A DNA stretch of 64,000 nucleotides from Diphasiastrum complanatum (GCA_029204225.1 MU832249.1:16932-80931), one strand, 5' to 3'. Positions 35,801 through 43,999 are shown, numbered from the stretch's first letter. Notes: generated by a model not told the origin, from the letters alone. Translations and numbers: made by a program.

Positions 35801-35929
35801 TTGTTTTTGAGCGTACCTGTCAGTGTTGATGACGTAGCTCGTGCTGCTGTCAAGGCACTGTTAGATGATTCAATTTTTGGTATACTGAATATTGAGCAAA
35901 TCAAAGAAGCTGCAAAATCCTTAAGGTAG
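6401..35929 (+). CDS. Plastid NAD(P)-binding Rossmann-fold protein, At1g32220-like, 7 exons
   Basis: Atypical short-chain dehydrogenase-like protein of the plant At1g32220 family, related to yeast Coq11; plant members are reported in plastoglobules and the substrate is not established. Exons: 6401-6600, 8570-8657, 8778-8866, 23502-23557, 34900-35046, 35425-35550, 35652-35929. They total 984 bases (327 codons plus stop) and every junction phase closes, which is strong support. Residues 1 to about 65 are Ser/Ala-rich with few acids, as in a transit peptide. The nucleotide-binding loop GGSGFVGS is at 101-108, STIGGFG lies in exon 5, and a YxxxK pair is at 217/221. Exon 7 carries the conserved RPGFIYG and a C-terminal IEQIKEAA block. 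I chose ATG 6401 because the in-frame ATG at 6311 would read through the GA repeat. Introns 3 and 4 (14.6 and 11.3 kb) are full of retroelements; intron 4 uses a GC donor. No frame break is seen. Confidence 0.93.
6601..8569 (+). other. Intron 1 of the Rossmann gene
   Basis: GT-AG intron of 1,969 bases ending in TACATGCAG. Open frames inside it, on both strands, show no recognisable domain. Confidence 0.8.
8570..8657 (+). CDS. Rossmann gene exon 2
   Basis: 88-base exon encoding residues 68-96, ending in DVKTEK. Flanked by CAG at 8567-8569 and a GTTGCT donor at 8658. Confidence 0.88.
8778..8866 (+). CDS. Rossmann gene exon 3 (nucleotide-binding loop)
   Basis: 89-base exon with the first beta strand and glycine-rich loop ([12 protein letters not shown]), the signature of NAD(P) binding in extended short-chain dehydrogenases. 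Acceptor TTTGCAG, donor GTACTT, phase 2. Confidence 0.93.
9344..9536. repeat. Tandem duplication, about 103 bp
   Basis: Two adjacent copies begin at 9344 and 9447. They share the core TTTGGATGAGTATGCACATT and the flanking CATAAT...AATT and CTAAACTTT blocks, and differ by small indels. They lie in intron 3. Confidence 0.85.
10607..10677 (-). tRNA. tRNA-like sequence, probably decayed or retroposed
   Basis: On the minus strand 71 bases fold as a cloverleaf: acceptor strands GGACGGG and CCCGACC (one A-A mismatch), D arm GCTC/GAGC, anticodon stem CCCCA/GGGGG (mismatch at the loop), T arm CTAGG/CCTAG with loop TTCAATC. The anticodon position reads GGA, but base 33 is C instead of the invariant U. 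With the two mismatches this suggests a pseudo-tRNA or tRNA-derived retroposon. It sits just past the truncated 3' end of a copia element. Confidence 0.5.
10740..13776 (-). mobile_element. Copia retrotransposon 1, integrase core deleted
   Basis: Reading leftward: primer-binding site for initiator tRNA-Met (13761-13776), UBN2-type gag (13575-13014) with an in-frame TGA near its start, decayed zinc-knuckle and protease region (12980-12500), GAG-pre-integrase domain with HHRLRHLD and CHSC (12478-12275), then only the first stretch of the integrase before the sequence passes directly into reverse transcriptase (12150-11395; YVDD present) and RNase H (11379-10740). The integrase catalytic core is therefore missing. 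Several stops and shifts are present, so it is inactive. No 3' LTR is visible; the element stops near the tRNA-like sequence. Confidence 0.88.
13777..14480 (-). repeat. Probable 5' LTR of copia 1
   Basis: Begins TGTTGGAAAG directly against the tRNA-Met primer-binding site, as expected for an LTR edge. It is noncoding, and the outer edge cannot be fixed because no partner LTR is present. The right limit is approximate. Confidence 0.55.
14786..17054 (-). mobile_element. Copia retrotransposon 2, truncated, dead integrase
   Basis: Leftward from 17054 (start MAKESES): gag with the [23 protein letters not shown] block, zinc knuckle [17 protein letters not shown] (about 16300-16250), protease with a DSSATRHM site, GAG-pre-integrase ([10 protein letters not shown]), and integrase (15430-14800) ending after the [14 protein letters not shown] region. 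Frames are broken repeatedly. In the integrase the NGVAER-type motif reads NGVAKK, so the third catalytic acid (Glu) is Lys. Reverse transcriptase and RNase H are absent. Confidence 0.88.
17450..17679 (-). pseudogene. Second gag-start fragment related to copia 2
   Basis: Starts [20 protein letters not shown], close to the gag start of copia 2, 625 bases away and in the same orientation. It breaks down after about 40 codons. It is either a nested partial copy or a duplicated 5' end. The 17060-17450 interval between them carries two related segments containing GCGCCCTCCT. Confidence 0.7.
18060..21077 (+). mobile_element. Gypsy chromovirus relic (A), reverse transcriptase mostly deleted
   Basis: In order: zinc knuckle [15 protein letters not shown] (about 18090-18140), aspartic protease (18276-18640, [11 protein letters not shown]), a junction where protease linker passes directly to the last part of reverse transcriptase (GHII, near 18845), RNase H (18880-19490), integrase with zinc-binding and DDE regions (19800-20480; [14 protein letters not shown]), chromodomain (20890-21065) and polypurine tract GAGGGGGAGGGAG (21065-21077). 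Many stops are present, and a 77-bp duplication lies inside the integrase. Inactive. Confidence 0.85.
19961..20114 (+). repeat. 77-bp tandem duplication inside integrase
   Basis: Copies 19961-20037 and 20038-20114 differ at only a few positions. 77 is not a multiple of 3, so the duplication also shifts the frame. Confidence 0.9.
21078..21540 (+). repeat. 3' LTR of gypsy relic A
   Basis: Starts TGTTACAAGATTG directly after the polypurine tract and ends CACTTAACA, giving TGTT...AACA termini and a 463-bp length. No matching 5' LTR is seen upstream. Confidence 0.75.
21626..21753. repeat. Imperfect tandem repeat, about 65 bp
   Basis: Two adjacent copies share CAAGACATCCCATAGTA, a CCATATCTGC core and AGAGCA(C/T)CTTCCTTC. 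Noncoding. Confidence 0.8.
21957..22060. repeat. Perfect 52-bp tandem duplication
   Basis: 21957-22008 and 22009-22060 are identical, beginning GGTCTGACTACATG and ending CAGATCCAAGAT. Identity over 52 bp implies a recent event or an assembly artefact. Confidence 0.95.
22189..23187. mobile_element. Non-autonomous hAT-type element, 999 bp
   Basis: Perfect 8-bp direct repeats CACTAAAT flank it (22181-22188 and 23188-23195). The terminal inverted repeat is CATAGTTG/CAACTATG, and the palindromic motif AGAAACGCGTTTCT recurs just inside both ends. An 8-bp target duplication with short CA-starting termini and subterminal repeats is typical of hAT. No transposase frame is present. It carries a (GT)n(CA)n tract at 22613-22659. 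Confidence 0.85.
22613..22659. repeat. (GT)n-(AC)n palindromic microsatellite
   Basis: A GT run switches to an AC run through GTGTATACAC, so the whole tract is a near-perfect inverted repeat. Confidence 0.9.
23502..23557 (+). CDS. Rossmann gene exon 4 (56 bp)
   Basis: Encodes [18 protein letters not shown], the segment after the first helix in this family. It sits alone between 14.6-kb and 11.3-kb introns. Acceptor CTTTTTCAG is good. The donor is CAG|GCATGC, a GC donor; no GT keeps the frame. Phases in (2) and out (1) match exons 3 and 5. Confidence 0.88.
23635..24066 (-). repeat. 3' LTR of split chromovirus B
   Basis: 432 bp, TGTT...AACA in element orientation, preceded in that orientation by a GA-rich polypurine tract. 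Nearly identical to the inverted copy at 28830-29277 apart from a roughly 16-bp indel near its start. The 5 bases outside it (23630-23634, CGTAC) are the reverse complement of the 5 bases outside the partner LTR. Confidence 0.93.
24094..26075 (-). mobile_element. Chromovirus B, 3' half: RNase H, integrase, chromodomain
   Basis: Leftward: RNase H (26031-25351; [13 protein letters not shown]), integrase zinc finger and DDE core (25372-24400; [32 protein letters not shown]), then a chromodomain (24303-24094; [16 protein letters not shown]). The integrase is a long open frame of 336 codons. Frames shift between RNase H and integrase and again before the chromodomain. The reading begins abruptly near 26075, just after the point where the 5' half on the other strand stops. 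Confidence 0.92.
26080..28824. other. Noncoding segment between the two halves of chromovirus B
   Basis: About 2.7 kb of AT-rich sequence with a C run (26339-26356) and a short acidic frame (26644-26892; DNA reads as [20 protein letters not shown]) that looks like coding sequence but matches nothing I know. I read the segment as host intron DNA carried along in the inversion. Confidence 0.6.
28830..29277 (+). repeat. 5' LTR of split chromovirus B
   Basis: 448 bp, TGTTAGGG...GTAACA, in the opposite orientation to the LTR at 23635. Flanked on its outside by GTACG (28825-28829). It includes a CACGTG box near 28930. Confidence 0.93.
29280..29292 (+). other. Primer-binding site, initiator tRNA-Met
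   Basis: TGGTATCAGAGCC two bases after the LTR, matching the 3' end of plant initiator tRNA-Met. Confidence 0.95.
29293..30163 (+). other. Chromovirus B leader
   Basis: Noncoding leader between primer site and gag. It contains CTGCCACGTGGCA twice (near 29483 and 29650), each a perfect inverted repeat around a CACGTG core. Confidence 0.7.
30164..32645 (+). mobile_element. Chromovirus B, 5' half: gag, protease, reverse transcriptase
   Basis: Gag starts at 30164, has a TAG near 30274 and a one-base shift near 30531, and carries a zinc knuckle [14 protein letters not shown] (about 31024-31065). The protease has [15 protein letters not shown] at 31864 interrupts the start of reverse transcriptase, whose motifs [13 protein letters not shown] and [11 protein letters not shown] are present either side of another shift near 32240. 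The reading stops at the end of the reverse transcriptase thumb (LTNVLRG, near 32645), exactly where the minus-strand half begins. Confidence 0.92.
32811..32866. repeat. (GA)n microsatellite
   Basis: 28 uninterrupted GA units close to the right inversion breakpoint of chromovirus B. Confidence 0.95.
34127..34595. mobile_element. hAT-type MITE with internal repeats, 469 bp
   Basis: Termini CATAGAA/TTCTATG are flanked by CGTGGCAG (34119-34126) and CCTGGCAG (34596-34603), an 8-bp target duplication with one mismatch. Both ends carry ACGGTTC/GAACCGT palindromes followed by TAATTAATTAA-type sequence, so the element can fold back. The centre holds repeats of GGACCTGATCC and CAGATTTGGAC. Confidence 0.7.
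34900..35046 (+). CDS. Rossmann gene exon 5
   Basis: 147 bases, residues 146-193, with the [11 protein letters not shown] strand-loop typical of the cofactor pocket in this family. Acceptor TATTTGCAG, donor GTCAGT, phases 1/1. Confidence 0.92.
35425..35550 (+). CDS. Rossmann gene exon 6 (YxxxK)
   Basis: 126 bases with [20 protein letters not shown], including the Tyr-Lys pair of short-chain dehydrogenases (residues 217 and 221). Donor GTAGGT. Confidence 0.93.
35652..35929 (+). CDS. Rossmann gene exon 7 and stop
   Basis: Starts after ACACAG and encodes the [19 protein letters not shown] block. Ends [12 protein letters not shown], then TAG at 35927-35929. Confidence 0.94.
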
Positions 35930-37200
35930 TATCAGAAAGCAGAATGCCTCAAAGCTTTTTCTACCAGATCAGACAAATTCATGCTGCAACGGGAAACCTC
36001 AAAATGTGTCTCTTTGAATAGCCAGATTAGGTAGAGCTAAAAATGGATAAATTTAGAGAACATTGATTAAGAAAATTGCCAATAACAACTGGACTCTCTA
36101 AGGTATTATGTAGTCAATGTCAAGGGATTTGACTATACCCATGGTGATTGGCTTTCTCAATTTTATTTTGAATCCAGGGTGTGCAAATAGGTGCTGGTGC
36201 AAATTTGTATGTATTTTTTCTCAAAAAATAGTTATAATTTCTTGCTTAGCAAATATCCCACTTTGACTGTGGTTGCTCAAATTTTCTTGTCTAGTGTGGC
36301 AGACATTGCTCCATTAGATTATCATGAGTAGTTCAGGGTTAGACAAATATGGATTGTGTGGAAGTGATGAATTCTTTCATTCAAGCTAGTTCCTTTTCTG
36401 GAAAGTTTTGACCAAAGTCTTCAATTTGAAACAACTCTGTTGGACGAAAGAGAACACTTGTTGTCATCACGGGGAGGACAAACCACAAGGTTTTTGCATC
36501 TATGCATCCTTACCTGATTTTGAAAGTCTTGTGCATTTCAAATGATTAAGCATTTTTAGTTTCTTTGATGATGTAGATTTTTGGAGGAAATAATTGGTGC
36601 TAATAAAGTTTCAGAACTATGGGATGTGTTCTGATGTTTGCTTCAATTGTGGAATTTTGAACCAACATTCAATAGATGGTGGGGGGGGGGGGGGGGTTGT
36701 TGGTTGCAAACTCCACATAAGATATCTCACTTGAAGTATTCTATTTGCTTCAGCAGACATGCAAGGACATTCTATACCTCAAAATCTCACTTTTGCAAAT
36801 GGTCGTGCTTAAAAACTTCAATATTGTGGAACAAAATCCACATATAGCAAAAGACAAGAAACAAATGTATACATATAGGAATATTGTGTAGATCACGACT
36901 ATCATTCTTTGGAAATTGACAATGTGAAAGCAACAAATTTTGTCTTGGATCTTTGCATTTTCATTATCCAGTATGCTGAAAAGCACGTCAACCTTATCTA
37001 ACTTTCATGTGTACTTGGGAGCATCAAAGGGTTTTATGACTTGCAAGATCTCATGTAAGCATCATCGATCCTACATTTCCCCACTATACTCAGCCTTGTA
37101 CATTGTTTCCACTCTACTTGCACCTACAGCTGTTTATGATATGATTATTGAATTTACAAGCAACTCATGATAATAGGCATTATTGAGTATAGGTTGCTAG
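35930..37200 (+). other. Downstream region of the Rossmann gene
   Basis: No gene recognised. A G run (about 36679-36696) and a possible AATAAA at 36602 are present; where the transcript ends cannot be told from sequence alone. Confidence 0.4.
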
Positions 37201-37399
37201 GGGTAAACATGAGCTCTCTAGCAACTCATTTGTTCACTAATACAGAGCTAGAACAATCTAATCAAATACAAGATATTTGTTGAATCATATTTCTTGTTCA
37301 ACCTTAAAACACAATCAAAATACAATGTAATCGATCACGAAATGACTATTCAATAATCTCAATTGTGTTGGTGGTAGAAAATACTCATTCATCAATTTT

Positions 37400-37970
37400 G
37401 ACCTAATGGTAAAATAGTTTGAGAACAACGGATTTTCTTTCAATGAGCAAATCTACAAATATTGTCAAGCTATAGTAGCATCGTACAAGAGGTTGATACA
37501 TTGAGGAGTTGTTTCTACTTACTTTGCCAGACGCTACATTATTCAAAGAAAATATGTAGAAAGATTCTAAATACTGATGAATTGCAAGACCTAGCTAGGG
37601 AGCATCCTTAACTTCAATACTAGATCAACCAAGAAAGCCTATGGAAAATATCACATACAAGGAGAATTGCATAAGCACCTCACAACACCAAAGGTTAGAA
37701 GAGAAAATGAATTGCTAGGGGAAGAGAGGAGGGCGTGGGTCTTCCAAATCCCTTGTGAGGCAAGCACCTCAAATACATGCATAGAAAGTCTAGGTGTCAA
37801 CCATATGAGTGAGCTACTTGGCCAAGTGGGCCACTTGCACTAATTTACTCAACTTACAAAAAGGGAGGTCTCATGTATTTAATTAATAACATGCCCCATG
37901 AGTTATGTACAACTTACAACATTTAATTAGTGCTTAGCCAAAGGGGTAAAATAGGCATTCTCTTCAACAC
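37400..37970 (-). repeat. Probable 3' LTR of copia 3
   Basis: In element orientation a purine tract (AAGGAAGGGAGGGG) is followed by TGTGTTGAAGAG and then noncoding sequence, as at the start of a copia 3' LTR. The far edge is not defined. Confidence 0.5.
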
Positions 37971-40012
37971 ACCCCTCCCTTCCTTAATGGCAGTTTTATT
38001 CAAGCTAACATCTGACAAAGTTTTGAACTTTCCAAACTTATCTTTACTAAGTGGTTTAGTAAAGATATAAGCTATCTGGTTGTTGGTGTCACAATAAATT
38101 AGCTCGATCTCTCCATTATGCACTTTCTCCCGTATAAAGTACTGGTCCACCTCTATGTGTTTCGTTTGTGCATGATATAGACTAGATTTCTCGTAAGCTG
38201 AATGCAGCTTTGGTTATCACAATGCAAGAATGTAGATCTTACTTGAGCAATATGCATATCCTCAAGTAAACGTCGTAACCAAATAGCTTCACAGGTGGAC
38301 ATCGTAGTTGCCCCGAACTCAGCTTCGGTAGATGATAAGGCAATAGTAGGCTGCTTCTTGTTGCACCAAGATATAGTCCCTGAACCTAGGCTAAAGCAAT
38401 TGCCTGTCGTCAATCTCCGATAGTCTCTATCACCTGCCCAATTACAGTATGAATAACCCTCCAACTGAAGGTCACCATCATCAGCGTATCCAATCCCATA
38501 GGTCATCTTCCCTCTCACCTATCGTAGGATCCGCTTGGCTGCTTTCCAATGTGATTCAATAGGCTTACTTGTGAATTGGCTTGCAATCCCACCCGCATAA
38601 GCAATATTTGGCCTGGTGGTAGTAAGGTAAATCTGGCTGCCCACCAATTGGCGATAGAGAGTCTCATCTGCAAATGTCGGACCATCATCTCTTGATGGCG
38701 TGTTGCTTGCATCTATGGGTGTGCTAATTGGAATATCACTCTCTCTTCAATAATTTTTGTGCATACTTTGCCTGAGAGATAAAAAGACAACGCTTCTCTT
38801 TCTAAACCTCAACTCCTAGGCAATAGTGTAGCAAACCCAAATCTTTCATCTCAAACTCACTAGAAAGATTTTTCTTCACACAAGCAATAAGCTTCTTATT
38901 GCTTCCTGTGATGAGTAAATCATCCACATAGAGCACAACTGTTGAATTTCACACGTGTGGGAATGCCACAAACTATGATAATGACCTCCTAAGACTTTGT
39001 GATTGCACAAGATCAAGATTGATAATCAAGAACTATCTCTCAATTGTATGGCAAGAGCACACATCTACATGCATAAAACCATCATTCAAGTACTCTCACA
39101 CGTGTGTAATCAAGTGCTTGAAAAAAACTAAGTATAGAAACACCTTGCTCTCGAGTAGAGAGAGAAACCAACGTCAAAGGCTCGAGTAGAGAGAGAATGT
39201 AGAAAAAACTAGAATTGCCAAATCTCACTTAATTATCAAAAACTCAAGTACATAATGAAAGTAATCATCCTACTAGTAGGAACTCGTGGTAGAGGGTGCT
39301 CAAATATAATTGGACCCCTTTTTCTCCTCCTCTACATGTGATTGTATGAGTGACTTAAGGCTCCTCTAATTTGATTGGACCATATACATGAAAATCTCTC
39401 TTTTGATTGCTCCTTTGACCTCATGCCAACACTTTGAAATTAGTCACTCATCAAACCCAATCTTGACACTTGTAGTGAGCCTAACTAGCTCGATCCACAT
39501 CACAAAAGACTTTTGGCCTAATAATGAGAAAACAAGCGTACTTGCTCGAGTTGCCTTCTAAGCCAAAAATGGCCCTATCACTAGCTTACACATGGATGGA
39601 AACAAAAAAATTGCATTGGAAACATCTTCTTGTCTTGGAACACCTTCCATTTGAAATAGCAAGCAATAGATGTGATGATCCTTCTTGTCACCATCTTTGC
39701 AACAGGTGCAAAGGTCTCTTCATAATCAAGGCCTAGGATTTGAGAAAATCCTTTTGCACATAGCCTTGCTTTGTACTTGTTGATGGTGCCATCATGATAA
39801 TACTTAATTCAAAACACCCACTTGCAACCAATAATATGCTTTTTGGATGGTGTATCCACAAGCTCCCAAGTATTGTTGGTGATCAATGCATCATATTCTT
39901 GCGCCATAGCTTTGTACCACTCCTTTGATTGGAGTGCATCTTGGACACATCTTGGCTCTTCATGTGATATAAAAAAGGCATAATTGGCATCACAAAACAC
40001 GAGAATCAGCAA
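37923..40012 (-). mobile_element. Copia retrotransposon 3, fragmentary
   Basis: Leftward: start of reverse transcriptase (40012-39700; EWYKAMAQEYDALITNNTW, IIGCKWVF, then FAPVAKM), an interruption of unclear origin (39600-38940), reverse transcriptase from YVDD onward (38937-38520) and RNase H (38518-37923; IALSSTEAEF, CDNQSCIQL). Upstream gag and integrase are absent. 38940-39520 starts TGTTGAATTTC and could be a solo LTR, but I found no target duplication. Confidence 0.85.
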
Positions 40013-40080
40013 ATTACAAACAATGATAGTAAAGAAATATGAATCAGAATGAAAGGAACTACGAATGAATAGAATATTAC

Positions 40081-41731
40081 CTTTTCAATATCTACATCCA
40101 CTTGTAAATTATACCACTCAAAAAATAGCTTTGTATTGTACAAGACGAAGCATGCACAACTAAAAGCGTCCTTTTGTTGTACACACTGCATATATTGAAC
40201 GAAAATTAGTAATATTATGGTAGAAAATTTATTTATGCTATGGTGATAGATCTGAACTTAAAAAGAAATACATGCATATTAGAGATAAATTGAATATACC
40301 TTGAGAGATGTAATGGTTATCTCTCCAATTGAGGTTGTCATTGTCGGTATTTCCCGAACGACATCATGAAGTAGAGAATCAAATTCTCTATGTGTATTTG
40401 CAGCTGAGTTTAATTTTCCACATAGAAAATTTGATACTCCCTCTTTATTTATCTTTACAAAAATAATGTTCAGGCTCCAATGCCGACTGCAACAATCAAA
40501 ATACAAATATCGATAAATCCATACTTATTAAAGCAATCCTTACTTATTAAAGAAATGCCGCATGCAACAATCCAGATTAAAGCAACAAAAATAAAAGAGC
40601 AATCCTTACTTATTTTCATATGAAATCAAATAAAATTTCATTACAGGACTACATTCGATAAAATATACAGCCTTCTCAAAATTGGCTGCTTTTGCCTTTA
40701 TCGCTCCCATGAAAAATGGACTAACAACAAAAACAATACCATGAGAATCGAAACTAATATTATTCTGTAAAAAAGATCCTCTGGCTTCTACTATTACATC
40801 TGCAATTTTTGATGTTTTATCTTTTAGCTCGGCACAAATTTTGGGACCTAATCTAAAGCTTTTATGTGAATCTGGAAGGAAAAAATCAAAATAATTACCG
40901 AGAAGATCAATTTTATTAGCTAGGTAGGCCTCGTACTGGTTATAATGGTCAGAATCAAAATAAACTTGGGCAAGATCGTATGGAATTCTTACAAAAAGAT
41001 TATGTACAGGAGCAGAAAAAGAAGTAGATACAATATTTATAGATTTCTTTGTTATTTTGTCGAGCTCCTCTTGGATAATCAACAAATTTGGTGAAGAAAC
41101 TTGTTGAGGAGCTAGACGAATAACAAGAGGAGGAAGGAGTGACGATTCTCGATCTGAATCAGATTCTCAAGCATCTGACTCAGAGCTCAAGATGATCCGG
41201 GGTCTCTTGGTCGGGATAACTCTAGGAGGAAGGGAAACAATTGACCTTCGAGATCCAGCCTTCTTGGAGACAGGCTGCTTCCCCTTCCTCCTAGAGGTAG
41301 TCGACAAGTTGGTTCTATCCAGAGGCAGGTCTCTGGAGGTGTTGGCGTTATCAACATGCAGACCAAAAAAGCGGTCTCGAAGTCTTCTGAGAATGACGAA
41401 ATCTTTTGGCATGATGGTGACATGCTTACCATGCACTGCCAAAAGACAAGTATCCTCAAAAAACTGGGACAAAAAAGCTTCTGCAGCACCTTGTAAGGCC
41501 TGCATGGTTGTCACGGCAAAACGAACATTTAGCCCAAGTGACAGAGTGACATTCCTTACAGATCGGCTGAAAGGAACTCTAGGGATCAACAGTTCAGTTG
41601 ATCTTTGGAGTTTTCTAATCTCCCTCAGCAGACCTGCTTCATGCCACGTCTACGGCCAGTACTAGGGGGAAACGGGCATGGGATGGCTATACAGTGGTTA
41701 TGGCACGGGCAGTGGATTTGGTCCTGGCCAT
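40081..41731 (-). pseudogene. Histone H3-like domain fused to Ulp1-type (C48) cysteine peptidase
   Basis: Starts at ATG 41731 with MARTKSTAR, the histone H3 tail start (family: MARTKQTAR). After a TAG at codon 15 and a one-base shift near 41630, the frame gives REIRKLQRSTELL, then a full H3 fold through FEDTCLLAVHGKHVTIMPKD; by eye about half the positions match canonical H3, with no length change. A basic, Ser-rich tail (41400-41170) follows, one in-frame TGA (41164-41166), then about 180 codons to 40610. Two further exons follow by GT-AG introns in matching phase: 40486-40300 with NRHWSLNIIFVKI and FDSLLHD, and 40185-40081 with QQKDAFSCACFVL. These supply the His, Asp, Gln and Cys of a C48 (SUMO/ubiquitin-like) peptidase. 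The 3' end abuts copia 3. The changes suggest a decayed copy. Fusion is inferred from the shared frame. Confidence 0.75.
41167..41652 (-). CDS. Histone H3-fold segment with basic C-terminal extension
   Basis: Open frame from 41652. Helix alpha-N (LREIRKLQRSTELL), alpha-1 (VPFSRSVRN), alpha-2 (ALQGAAEAFLSQFFEDTCLLAVHG) and alpha-3 (MPKDFVILRRLRD) are all identifiable. Loop 1 has the same length as canonical H3, unlike most plant CENH3. The extension after the fold carries Lys/Arg clusters (RRKGKQPVSKKAGSRR) that could direct nuclear import. The ORF start codon at 41589 is TTG, so it is not a real start. Confidence 0.85.
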
Positions 41732-41739
41732 CATTTAAA

Positions 41740-42137
41740 AAAAAAAAAAGTTTGAACAAAAGTGCAGGGAATGAAAACAAAAAATTTACGATAAGGGATG
41801 CTTGAGATCGATACTAGAATTGAAAATCGGTTTCGAGCGCAAGATATACACAGAATATTTTCGGAAAAGAGATGCACACTCGAAAGCGATATTGGACTAA
41901 CAGCGGTATCGATCTTGAGTGCACTGTGCTCGGCTTGCATGGAATATTTTCTGTTTTACTTGATAGGTTGTCCTTTGCAGAGGCCTCTGGCTAGTTGGAA
42001 TTCCATGCAAACAAGATGTGAAGATATATTATTTTTTCTATAATACGCACCTCCGCATGCAATGTACAGATATGAACATTTTGAAGAGAAATCAGTAGTA
42101 CAAGTTTTCAATTAGGATCTTCTCGATCTCTTGATAT
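41740..42137 (-). other. Spacer between transposase-like and H3/Ulp1 genes
   Basis: About 400 bases with an A/T tract (T run in minus orientation) immediately before ATG 41731. No coding signal. It may be an intergenic spacer or an intron of one longer gene. Confidence 0.5.
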
Positions 42138-43962
42138 TCATGTACTCCTTGTCATGTCTTTTGTTGTTTTCATGCAGTACAAACAAAGGTGTTTAGAGTT
42201 AGCACCATGTGATACATTGAATATACATTTTAATGTCTTCAGATCTCCTGCTAAATGCCATTCAATGTTGAAAGTGCCAATTCCAGGAATATTGAGTGGA
42301 ACTCCCTCCATGTGATTTTTTATGGTGGCAAGATATGACGTTCTATTAAATATCCATGAGAGAATGTCATGGTCTTCTTTCATCACCTATAAGAGAATAC
42401 AAAAACGTGATTAGCCTCATAATATTAACACAGAGAAGATTTCCCAAATGAAATCCATATTAAAATGATTATCCCTATTGATTATGCAAAGGAACTGCTA
42501 TACCTGAAATGCTGTCAACCACCAGATATCATTTTCTGATTGAACACTGAAATTGAGGCCTTCTGAGTCTTCTGAATTTGAAAGTGCTCCATTCATGATC
42601 GTGAGACTGACTCTTTCCATTTTTTGTCCTTTTATAATCAGTCTCATCTAACTTGAGAACAACTATCAACTTGTTATTGACATTCTCATTTGTAATATCG
42701 TAAAAATTTATGATGAATGTTAGTAACTGATTAATGTCAATAAATAAATTGTTGGAATTGTTATATGCCAGACTTTCTCCTTTTGAGCAATACACTTCAT
42801 TGATATGAGATGAATTACCAACTATTGTCTGCATTCCTTGGTTTAACATGTCTTTTTTTTTTTAAAGATGAAATGGTCGTGGGATTGGAAACTTTTTAAT
42901 ACTTACCTGTGCAAATGCCTCCTTTATCATCTTAAACATTGTTGCATATGCTTCTCTACTAATGTTAGAAAAGTCACATGCCCCCTGAAGCAATGTAGTG
43001 TCTAATATTTTTTCAGCTTCATTCATAATGCTATCAGTAACTGAAGCCTTAATCTTTTTCATTTTGTTATTGTTTAACATTGATTTCATAGATTTAGAAG
43101 TCAAGATAGAGCCTAGTGAGTTTCCAATCGAAATCTCATTGGCCAAATGGTCTTTAACAACCAATGTCGATCTGCATTGCAAACATAATATTCATGAAAA
43201 TGTCAGTAGAAATTTTGACACTCATAGTATTCACAGTAGTATAATAGCAAATCAACAGAAAGTTGAAATGAATAAATAATAAAACTAGTGATTATGGATG
43301 AATCAAAAAGTTCAAGCAATATTTAATATCAAATAAGCTATAACTTACTTGAATGTATGGATTCGTCTTTTTCTATGACCTCCTCTGGATGATAGATCAC
43401 ATATATCCTTGATTACCAGTCTTTTCCTCTTGTTGCTTCGGACCTTTCTGTTGAGCACATCCATATCTTTAACAAGAGACAAATATGAGATACGCATGGA
43501 TTGAAATGCAGTTTTTATCTCATCATCACTAGTTGCATAATGATGCAAAGAAGATTTCAACCTTGCGATCTCCTTCTTGAGCATCTCATTTTCATCCAAA
43601 CAAGTTTTCAACTTTGTAGATTTTTCTTCCCACTCCCTTGATATTTTCCTTGATTTCTCTTCCAATTGCATTGAATGTGCAATCCCATAGAGCATCAAAT
43701 TCTCACAGTAACCCAAAAGGCCATTTTTGCCATGACACGTATAGATTATTAACTGACTCACCGAATGAAAATCTGGATGTTGCAATGAACATGGATCAAC
43801 AAGATACAATGTTCTCAATGACCATAAATCTACATGCTTTAGCTTTTCCTCTCTGTATCGGACCATATTAGAAGTTGTCAATTTGGGTTGCTTTGAATTT
43901 ATTGTCCTGAGCGGAGCATATTCTGGTGATAGATCCACATAAAGATGATAAAGCTTTGTCAT
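42138..43962 (-). pseudogene. Transposase-like protein of an uncharacterised eukaryotic family, spliced
   Basis: Exons read leftward as 43962-43349, 43171-42907, 42828-42504 and 42386-about 42138. All introns are GT-AG and short (177, 78 and 117 bases), and phases agree once one surplus A in a six-A run near 42617 is allowed for. The N-terminal part has a heptad-like coiled coil (about residues 100-180) and a basic cluster RKVRSNKRKR. The core contains VVLKLDETDYKRT, then IEWHLAGDLKTLKCIF and HLCLYCM. From memory this arrangement (Asp-rich strand, GDxK helix, CxxC) resembles transposon-borne proteins annotated only as hypothetical in animals, fungi and protists. The C-terminal part of that family is not seen, so this copy is probably truncated. 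Same strand and spacing as the H3/Ulp1 gene suggest one element. Confidence 0.6.
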
Positions 43963-43999
43963 TAGTACAGTAGTATAGTAACAAACAACACAATGACAA

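Noticed and set aside
38940-39520. Solo LTR inside copia 3
   Set aside because: It begins TGTTGAATTTC, but I could not find a matching 5-bp duplication or a clear CA end.
41167-41652. Reading the H3-like segment as CENH3
   Set aside because: Loop 1 has canonical H3 length and the N-terminal start is MARTK-TAR. CENH3 usually has a longer loop 1 and an unrelated tail, so I call it only divergent H3-like.
41192-41665. 157-codon plus-strand frame
   Set aside because: It is the antisense of the H3-fold segment, whose minus-strand motifs are unmistakable.
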